Shown piece after piece: positions 58,037-64,000 of a DNA stretch of 64,000 bases. Origin of the DNA: Burkholderia sp. Bp9142 (GTDB lineage: Bacteria; Pseudomonadota; Gammaproteobacteria; Burkholderiales; Burkholderiaceae); NCBI RefSeq assembly GCF_003853415.1, contig NZ_QTPP01000006.1:186001-250000 (forward strand). Direction: 5' to 3'. A program made the translations under genes and the position numbers. The number at the start of each line of letters is the position of its first letter. Position 1 is the stretch's first letter. The notes under the pieces are model-generated. The model searched no databases and was not told the origin of the DNA. It saw nothing but the letters and a program-made list of their open reading frames with translations.

Positions 58037-59662
58037 TTACAACTGGTCATCGACCGGCAGCAGCATGAAGATGCCGGTCATCAGGTTGCGCATCAGCCCG
58101 GCATGCGGGTCGACGTGATAGGTGGTCGGCACGCCGTTGTCCGTGCCGGCCCACTGGAGCTCGGGCGTGCCGCCGCCCGCCGGCGTCGCGAGGCTCACGC
58201 GATAGCTTTCGTCAGGCTGCGTGACGCGCGCGAAGATCGCTGCCGCCTGCTGCGCGATCGCCGGGCTGTGGATCACGAGCGCGAGCTCGGTGTTCAGGTG
58301 CGCGGAACGCGGATCGAGGTTCAACGAGCCGATCACGAGGATCTTCCGGTCGATCACGTACGCCTTCGCATGCAGGCTCGCCCGTGAGCGCGAGCCGAAC
58401 AGTCGCGGAGCCGGCTGCTCCGGCTGCGCCTTGAACTCGTACAGCTCGACGCCGTGCTGCAGCAGCGGCACGCGGTATGGCGCGTAGCCGGCCTGCACGG
58501 CAACCGCGTCGGTCGCGGCAAGCGAATTGGTCAGGATCGCCACGCGCACGCCACGCGCGGTCGTGTCGCCGAGAATCTTCACGCCCGCGTCGTGCGGCAC
58601 GAAGTACGGCGAGAACGCGAGGAATTCGTTCTGCGCGCCGCGCGTCAGCTCGACGAGGCGCTGCATCGGCGGGCTCACGTACGCGTCGGTCGGCCGCGCG
58701 ACCTTGTCCGGCGCGTCGACCTTGAATTCGGCCGGCGCCCAGACGAGCCCGAGCTCGTCGCGCGCGATCTGCCGCGCGAGCGGCGTCGCGTTCAGCGGCT
58801 TCGCGTTGTACGGGTCGGCGTTCTTGCGCCAGTGGTCGCGCAGCTCATCACGCATCGCGTCGAGATCCTTCGGATCGAACGTCTGATGATTCAGCACCCG
58901 CAGCGGGTAGCTGCTCGCGCTCGCCCAGTAGTCGTCGAAGCTCTTCGAGATGTCGTTCGTCACGGGGCCGGCCGCGAGCACGTCAAGATCGCGGAACTGC
59001 AGCGTCGGGCTCGCGCTGAAGTATTCGTCGCCGAGATTGCGGCCGCCGACGATCGCGAGCTGGTTGTCCGCGATCATCGCCTTGTTGTGCATCCGGCGCG
59101 TAAAGCTGCCGATCCGCGTGAAGAAGTTGGCCGTGCGCTCGACCATCCTGTACTGCGAAGCGCCGAACGGGTTGAACACGCGGATCTCGATGTTCGGGTG
59201 CGTATTCAGCGCGGCCATCACGCGGTCGATGTCGCGGAAGTTCAGGTCGTCGACCAGCATCCGCACGCGCACGCCGCGATCGGCCGCGTACAGCGCCGCG
59301 GCGAGCAGCAGCTTGCCGGTCGTGTCCTCGGTCGCGATGTAGTACTGCATGTCGAGCGTCTGCGTCGCCGCGCGCGCGAGCGCGATGCGCATCTGCAGCG
59401 CGGTCGCGCCGTCGGGCAGCAGCCGGAAGCCCGACTGGCCGCGATGCGCGGCTTCAGGCGCGACCAGTGCATCGCGCAACGGCGTCGCGGTATCGGCCGG
59501 CAACGCGTGCGAGACGGGGCGATCGAGCGTGGTGGCGGGCGGATGCGTCGCGCAGGCGGCACCCAGCGACAGCAGCGCGCACACGGCAAGCGCGCGGGCC
59601 GGGCGGCCGGCGGCGCGCCACGACAGCGCGGCCGGCGCGCGCCGGATCAAGGTCGTGAGCAC
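58037..59662 (-). CDS. ClsC-like phospholipase D-family protein, exported or lipid-anchored
   Basis: A 541-residue protein with two HKD motifs (MHNKAMIADN and LHAKAYVIDRKILVIG) and the ClsC-like spacing and length. The N-terminus has a basic stretch, a hydrophobic core and GAACATHPP, suggesting a signal or lipoprotein sequence, although the lipobox is not ideal. GTG at 59662 has AGGA eight bases upstream and gives a better signal peptide than the ATG 12 codons earlier. It may make or remodel cardiolipin. Confidence 0.82.
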   Translation of the reverse strand: MLTTLIRRAPAALSWRAAGRPARALAVCALLSLGAACATHPPATTLDRPVSHALPADTATPLRDALVAPEAAHRGQSGFRLLPDGATALQMRIALARAATQTLDMQYYIATEDTTGKLLLAAALYAADRGVRVRMLVDDLNFRDIDRVMAALNTHPNIEIRVFNPFGASQYRMVERTANFFTRIGSFTRRMHNKAMIADNQLAIVGGRNLGDEYFSASPTLQFRDLDVLAAGPVTNDISKSFDDYWASASSYPLRVLNHQTFDPKDLDAMRDELRDHWRKNADPYNAKPLNATPLARQIARDELGLVWAPAEFKVDAPDKVARPTDAYVSPPMQRLVELTRGAQNEFLAFSPYFVPHDAGVKILGDTTARGVRVAILTNSLAATDAVAVQAGYAPYRVPLLQHGVELYEFKAQPEQPAPRLFGSRSRASLHAKAYVIDRKILVIGSLNLDPRSAHLNTELALVIHSPAIAQQAAAIFARVTQPDESYRVSLATPAGGGTPELQWAGTDNGVPTTYHVDPHAGLMRNLMTGIFMLLPVDDQL

Positions 59663-59886
59663 GAAAGCTTCCTCGACAGGCGGATCAATGGGCCGCAATC
59701 GCCGCGGCGCGCGGCTGACGGGCGGTTCCGGCCGATTCTAGTGGGCGCCCGCCGAACCGGTCAATCGCGCGGCCGGCGCATCCGGCGCCGCGCTGCCGCT
59801 GCGCGCGCCGCCCGCGAAGACCGCCAGGCCCTGCGGCTCGCGACCGGCCGCCGGGCGGCCCTGCGGCGGCCACGGTCCAACCAATC

Positions 59887-60603
59887 TCACGCTGCATCGC
59901 CGCTTCGCTCGAAGTGGCTTCGCACATAGTCGATATGGGTCTGCATCGCGGTGCGCGCCTCCTCGGGCCGATGCGCGCAGATCGCGTCGCAAACCACCCG
60001 GTGCTGCAGCAACAGCAGCTCAGACGCCTGCTCGTCGTGCGTCGTCATCCCCGCGACGTTGATCGAGATGTGCTCGCGCAGCATCCCGATCACGCTCGTG
60101 TGCAGGTGCAGGAACATCGTGTTGTGCGACGCGAGCGCGATCGCCTCGTGCAGCTTCGCGTCGGTCGACGCCTCGACGGCCGCATCGTCGTTCGCGTGCG
60201 CGGTTTCGAGTTCGCGCAGCAGCGCGCGGATCCGGCGCCGGTCGTTCGCGTCGGCGCGCAGCGCGGCGAAATATGCGGTCGCGCCTTCGAGCACGCGGCG
60301 GAATTCGAGAATGTCGTCGCGCAGCGCCGGGTGGTCGGCGACCAGCTGGCCCCATGGCGACGCGATGCCGGCGCGCAACTGGTCCGTCACGTACACGCCC
60401 GCGCCGCGCCGGCTCTGCAGCAGCCCGCGCGCGACGAGCCGCTGGGTCGCCTCGCGCACCGTATTGCGCGCGACGCCGTATTGCTGCGCGAGCACGCGCT
60501 CGGCCGGCAGCCGCGCGCCGGCCGGCCAGGTGCCGTCGAGCAGCGCCATCTCGATCTTGCGCATCACCACTTCGGTCCGGCCCCGTGCCGTCATCGCCGC
60601 CAT
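59887..60603 (-). CDS. GntR/FadR-family regulator of lactate utilisation (LldR-like)
   Basis: A 238-residue regulator: an N-terminal winged helix (about 8-72, RLPAERVLAQQYGVARNTVREA) and a C-terminal all-helical FCD domain with metal-binding histidines (KLHEAIALASHN, QHRVVCDAI). It is divergent from lutA-lutC-lutB, with an LldR/PdhR-type operator between. The ATG at 60603 has GGAG eight bases ahead. Lactate is the likely effector, by context. Confidence 0.88.
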   Translation of the reverse strand: MAAMTARGRTEVVMRKIEMALLDGTWPAGARLPAERVLAQQYGVARNTVREATQRLVARGLLQSRRGAGVYVTDQLRAGIASPWGQLVADHPALRDDILEFRRVLEGATAYFAALRADANDRRRIRALLRELETAHANDDAAVEASTDAKLHEAIALASHNTMFLHLHTSVIGMLREHISINVAGMTTHDEQASELLLLQHRVVCDAICAHRPEEARTAMQTHIDYVRSHFERSGDAA

Positions 60604-60636
60604 CGCCGTCTCTCCATCCGGAATACCCGTCGCACC

Positions 60637-60653
60637 GATTGGCCCAACCAATT
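60637..60653. promoter_or_regulatory. Predicted LldR/PdhR-type operator
   Basis: GATTGGCCCAACCAATT (reverse AATTGGTTGGGCCAATC) matches the FadR-subfamily consensus AATTGGTnnnACCAATT at 12 of 14 defined positions. It lies between the divergent regulator and lutA genes. Confidence 0.6.
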
Positions 60654-60737
60654 TGAGCTGCGGCGCCGTCGCGGGAATTATGCAGCGAAATCGTCGTCCC
60701 GCATGCGCATGCCGGGCCGTCGCCCCTGGAGCGAGAC

Positions 60738-61538
60738 ATGAACGAAAGGCACTACCCCACCGCCGCCCCCGCGCACGTCTATCTGTTCGCGACCTGCCTG
60801 GTCGACCTGTTCGTGCCCGAAGCCGGGCTCGACGCGGTCCGCCTGCTGGAACGCGAAGGCCTGACCGTCCACTATCCGCGCGGCCAGAGCTGCTGCGGGC
60901 AGCCGGCCTACAGCAGCGGCAATCCCGACGAAGCACGCCGCGTCGCGGCCGCGCAGCTCGACCTGTTCGCGCAGCCCTGGCCCGTGATCGTGCCGTCCGG
61001 CTCGTGCGCGGGCATGATCCGGCACCATTGGCCGGCGCTGTTCGCCGACGATCCCGTGCATGGCCCGAAGGCCCGCGCGATCGCGGAGCGCACCTATGAA
61101 CTTGCCGAATTCCTCGTCCACGTGCTCGACGTGCGGCTCGACGCCGTCACCGCGAACGCCGGCCCGGACGAGCGCGTGGTGCTGCACACGTCGTGCGCGG
61201 CCCGCCGCGAGATGGGCACCCGCATGCACGGCGTCGCGCTCGTCGACGCGCTGCCGGGCGTCACGCGCATCGACCATGAACGCGAATCGGAATGCTGCGG
61301 CTTCGGCGGCACGTTTTCGCTGAAACATCCGGACATCTCGGGCGCGATGGTGCGCGACAAGGTCGCATCGGCCTGCGCGACGGGCTGCGACCGGCTCGTG
61401 TCCGCGGACTGCGGCTGCCTGCTGAACATCGGTCACGCTGCCGACAAGGCCGGCGCGGCGCTACCCGTCGAGCATCTCGCGAGCTTCCTGTGGCGCCGCA
61501 CGGCCGATGCCGCGTCGCTGCGCGGAGACGCGCAATGA
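60738..61538 (+). CDS. lutA: L-lactate oxidation complex subunit LutA/LldE (Fe-S, CCG)
   Basis: A 266-residue protein with two cysteine-rich CCG domains: FATCLVDLF and SCCGQPAY (C52, C53), then HTSCAARREM and ECCGFGGTFSLKHP. LutA works with LutB and LutC to oxidise L-lactate to pyruvate and feed electrons to the respiratory chain. Its stop overlaps the lutC start (ATGA). Confidence 0.94.
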   Translation: MNERHYPTAAPAHVYLFATCLVDLFVPEAGLDAVRLLEREGLTVHYPRGQSCCGQPAYSSGNPDEARRVAAAQLDLFAQPWPVIVPSGSCAGMIRHHWPALFADDPVHGPKARAIAERTYELAEFLVHVLDVRLDAVTANAGPDERVVLHTSCAARREMGTRMHGVALVDALPGVTRIDHERESECCGFGGTFSLKHPDISGAMVRDKVASACATGCDRLVSADCGCLLNIGHAADKAGAALPVEHLASFLWRRTADAASLRGDAQ

Positions 61539-62248
61539 GCGCGCGCGACGCAATCCTCGCGCGCCTGCGCACCGCCGCGCCCGGCGTCGCCGCGCACGCC
61601 GCGCCCGCACTCGATACGCGCATCGACGCGCATTACGCGGCGCGGCGTGAGCCGGTCGCCACCGATCCTCACGCGCTCGCGCAGACGATGCAGGCCGCGC
61701 TCGCCGCGTCGCACGCCGAAGTCTGGTGCGCCACCGCCGATGCATGGCCCGCACAGCTTGCCGCGCGCCTGGCCGACGCCGGCGTGCGCCGGGTGCTGCT
61801 CGACCCGGCCCGCCCCGAAGCCGCGGCGCTCGCGCGCGCGCTGCCCGGCGCGGTCGCGCCGGTGCCGTTCGACCGGCCGATCGACGCATGGAAAGCCGAG
61901 CTGTTCGACACGATCGATGCGGGCTTCACCGTCGCGCGCTCGGGCATCGCGGCGACCGGCACCGTCGTGCTCGCGCCCGATGCCGGCACGCCACGCACGG
62001 TGTCGCTGGTGCCGCCGCTGCACGTCGCGCTCGTTCATGCGAACACGCTGCATCCGGACCTTCACGCGGCCGTGCACGCGGAGCGCTGGCACGCCGGCAT
62101 GCCGACCAACGTCGTGCTGGTGTCGGGCCCGTCGAAGACGTCGGATATCCAGCAGACCCTCGCGTACGGCGCCCACGGCCCGCGCAACCTCTGGGTCGTG
62201 ATCGTCACCGAACCGACCGCAACCGCTTGCCAGGACCTGCCGCAATGA
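61535..62248 (+). CDS. lutC: L-lactate oxidation complex subunit LutC/LldG
   Basis: A 237-residue LUD-domain protein. SGIAATGTVVLAPD, TVSLVPPLHVALVH and GPSKTSDIQQTLAYGAHGP are the LutC signatures. The start overlaps the lutA stop and the stop overlaps the lutB start, both as ATGA, so the three are translationally coupled. The gene order is A-C-B rather than the A-B-C of Bacillus. Confidence 0.94.
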   Translation: MSARDAILARLRTAAPGVAAHAAPALDTRIDAHYAARREPVATDPHALAQTMQAALAASHAEVWCATADAWPAQLAARLADAGVRRVLLDPARPEAAALARALPGAVAPVPFDRPIDAWKAELFDTIDAGFTVARSGIAATGTVVLAPDAGTPRTVSLVPPLHVALVHANTLHPDLHAAVHAERWHAGMPTNVVLVSGPSKTSDIQQTLAYGAHGPRNLWVVIVTEPTATACQDLPQ

Positions 62249-63690
62249 GCGACCAGCCACTGCAATTCGTCGCCCCCGGCGACTTCAAGGCCCGCGCGCG
62301 CGCCGCGCTCGACGATCCCGCGCTGCGCCGGAGCTTTCGCGGCGCGATGGACTTCCTGCAGGGCAAGCGCGCGACCCAGTTCCCCGACGATACCGAGCTG
62401 CAGCAGCTGCGCGATCTCGGCGAAGCCGTGCGGCGGCACGCGCTCGCGCAACTGCCCGCGCTGCTCGTGCGGCTGGAGGCAAAGCTCACCGCGGCCGGCG
62501 TGCACGTGCACTGGGCCGAGACGGCCGCCGACGCGAACGCGATCGTGCTCGGCATCGCGCAGGCGAACAAGGCGCGCCGCGTGATCAAGGGCAAGTCGAT
62601 GGCGAGCGAGGAAATCGAGCTGAACCATTACCTCGCGGATCACGGCGTCGACTGCATCGAGTCCGACATGGGCGAGTTCATCGTGCAGCTCGCGGGCGAG
62701 AAGCCGTCGCACATCGTGATGCCGGCGATCCACAAGACGCGCGGCGACATCGCCGCACTCTTCGAGGAGCACATCCCCGGCACGCGCTACACGGAGGACG
62801 TCGACGAGCTGATCCAGACCGGCCGGCGCGCGCTGCGCCGCGCGTTCGCGCAAGCCGACATCGGCCTGTCCGGCGTGAACTTCGCAGCGGCCGACACGGG
62901 CACGCTGTGGCTCGTCGAGAACGAGGGCAACGGCCGGCTGTCGACCACCGTACCCGACACGCACGTCGCGATCATGGGCATCGAGAAGGTCGTCGAGAAG
63001 CTCGAGCACATCGTGCCGCTGTCGAGCCTCCTGACGCGTTCGGCCACCGGCCAGGCGATCACGACCTACTTCAACCTGATCTCGGGCCCGCGCCGCGACG
63101 GCGAGCGCGACGGCCCGCGCGAGCTGCATCTCGTGCTGCTCGACAACGGCCGCACGCAGGCCTATGCGGACGAGCAGCTGCGCGCGACGCTGCAATGCAT
63201 CCGCTGCGGCGCGTGCATGAACCACTGCCCCGTCTATACGCGCATCGGCGGCCACGCATACGGCACGACCTATCCCGGCCCGATCGGCAAGATCATCTCG
63301 CCGCACCTGCTCGGCCTCGACGCGACGGCCGACCTGCCGACCGCGTCGACGCTGTGCGGCGCCTGCGGCGAGGTGTGCCCCGTGCGAATTCCGATCCCGC
63401 AACTGCTCGTGCGGCTGCGCACCGAGGCGAACCGCAAGCCCGACGAAGCCGTCGCGCATCCGCTGCGCGGCCAGGGCGCGAACTACAACCGCGCGGAAGA
63501 CCTCGTGTGGCGCTTCTGGTCGGGCGCATTCGCGCATCCGCGCGCCTATCGCGCGTTCCGCTGGACCGCGACGCGGCTGCGCGCGCTGACGCCGGCGAAG
63601 CAGATGGGCTGGACGCAGCACCGCACACCGCTCGAACCGGCGCCGCGCAGCCTGTCCGACCTGCTGCGCGCACGCGGCCAGCCCGAATAG
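62245..63690 (+). CDS. lutB: L-lactate oxidation complex subunit LutB/LldF (Fe-S)
   Basis: A 481-residue protein with an N-terminal LUD domain (SMASEEIELNHYL, GVNFAAADTGTLW) and two ferredoxin-type clusters: C318-x2-C321-x2-C324-x3-C328 and C371-x2-C374-x3-C378-P. A C-terminal domain (about 400-481) with EDLVWRFWSGAFAHPRAYR completes the usual length. Last gene of the coupled lutA-lutC-lutB set, 51 bases before the permease. Confidence 0.94.
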   Translation: MSDQPLQFVAPGDFKARARAALDDPALRRSFRGAMDFLQGKRATQFPDDTELQQLRDLGEAVRRHALAQLPALLVRLEAKLTAAGVHVHWAETAADANAIVLGIAQANKARRVIKGKSMASEEIELNHYLADHGVDCIESDMGEFIVQLAGEKPSHIVMPAIHKTRGDIAALFEEHIPGTRYTEDVDELIQTGRRALRRAFAQADIGLSGVNFAAADTGTLWLVENEGNGRLSTTVPDTHVAIMGIEKVVEKLEHIVPLSSLLTRSATGQAITTYFNLISGPRRDGERDGPRELHLVLLDNGRTQAYADEQLRATLQCIRCGACMNHCPVYTRIGGHAYGTTYPGPIGKIISPHLLGLDATADLPTASTLCGACGEVCPVRIPIPQLLVRLRTEANRKPDEAVAHPLRGQGANYNRAEDLVWRFWSGAFAHPRAYRAFRWTATRLRALTPAKQMGWTQHRTPLEPAPRSLSDLLRARGQPE

Positions 63691-63741
63691 ACCACCTCGC
63701 TTTAAAACCCGTACCGATAGAAATCCATGGAGGAGACACCC

Positions 63742-64000
63742 ATGCAGGTTTGGCATCAGATCTACACGCCGCTCGGCAGCCTCGGGCTGTCGGCGCTCGT
63801 CGCCGCAATTCCGATCATCTTCTTTTTCATCGCGCTCGCCGCCCTGCGGATGAAGGGGCACGTCGCGGCCGCGATCACGCTGCTGCTGGCGCTCGGCGTC
63901 GCGATCCTCGCGTACGGGATGCCCGTGCCGCAAGCGCTCGCGGCGGCCGGCTTCGGCTTCGCATACGGCCTGTGGCCGATCGCGTGGATCATCGTCGCGG
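63742..64000 (+). CDS. lldP: L-lactate permease, N-terminal part (partial)
   Basis: The first 86 codons of a membrane protein that runs off the window. MQVWHQIYTPLG followed by three hydrophobic segments (SALVAAIPIIFFFIALAAL, AAAITLLLALGVAILAYG, GFAYGLWPIAWII) is the typical N-terminus of the LldP/GlcA lactate and glycolate permeases. AGGAG lies at good spacing before the ATG. It follows lutB and completes a lactate uptake and oxidation locus. Confidence 0.9.
   Translation, partial: MQVWHQIYTPLGSLGLSALVAAIPIIFFFIALAALRMKGHVAAAITLLLALGVAILAYGMPVPQALAAAGFGFAYGLWPIAWIIVA

Noticed and set aside
59874-59886. Second LldR-like operator
   Set aside because: Only one half-site is well matched and it lies next to the stop codon of the regulator gene; too weak to list as a site.

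Overview
The window is a stretch of core chromosome from a Burkholderia-type betaproteobacterium, most like the Burkholderia cepacia complex. The basis is the very high GC content with strong third-position GC, the protein sequences, and the gene order (glyS-gmhB-plsC; rsmA-pdxA-surA-lptD divergent from amgK-murU; ubiE-ubiJ-ubiB). The species cannot be fixed from the sequence alone. Genes are densely packed. I see no insertion sequence, phage, integrase, CRISPR array, rRNA or tRNA, and no change of base composition that would suggest a transferred island.

Layout. 0-2.5 kb, plus strand: the end of glyS, then gmhB (heptose for LPS), plsC (phospholipid acylation) and a YgjP-like metalloprotein. 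2.6-5.3 kb: gloA, a DMT exporter and rsmA. 5.3-12.1 kb: envelope biogenesis, with lptD-surA-pdxA leftward and the cell-wall recycling kinase and uridylyltransferase amgK-murU rightward. 12.3-17.4 kb: an Atm1-type ABC exporter, a thioesterase, a nitrate-reductase-associated protein divergent from fdhD, and a fatty acid desaturase. 17.5-21.3 kb: the cytochrome bo3 ubiquinol oxidase genes cyoABCD. 21.9-29.0 kb: a fatty acid beta-oxidation unit read leftward (TetR regulator, acyl-CoA dehydrogenase, FadN-like bifunctional enzyme, thiolase, enoyl-CoA hydratase).

29.1-39.8 kb is read entirely leftward: a HIT protein, a DUF971 protein, ubiE, a Tim44-like protein, ubiJ and ubiB (ubiquinone synthesis), a TPMT-like methyltransferase, FmdB and DUF502 proteins, aspS, nudB (folate) and a ClsB-like cardiolipin synthase. 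39.9-46.9 kb: a 1340-residue flavin and iron-sulfur oxidoreductase divergent from ilvA and queF. 47-51.3 kb: a D-amino acid catabolic cluster (RpiR regulator, N-acyl-D-amino acid deacylase and RidA, divergent from a PLP-dependent D-amino acid deaminase). 51.4-59.7 kb: smaller accessory genes (a PfpI protein, an MFS pump with its MarR regulator, EcsC, an esterase, a CHRD protein, a class II aldolase, a ClsC-like lipoprotein). 59.9-64 kb: the lactate utilisation locus (an LldR-type regulator divergent from lutA-lutC-lutB and the start of a lactate permease).

Most genes belong to well-known families. No clearly new multi-gene system is visible. The items most worth following are an orphan plus-strand terminator that implies a small RNA near 56.9 kb, the Tim44-like gene inside the ubiquinone cluster together with a terminator hairpin set directly against the ubiJ start codon, the D-amino acid cluster, and several inverted repeats placed as operators next to their regulator genes.
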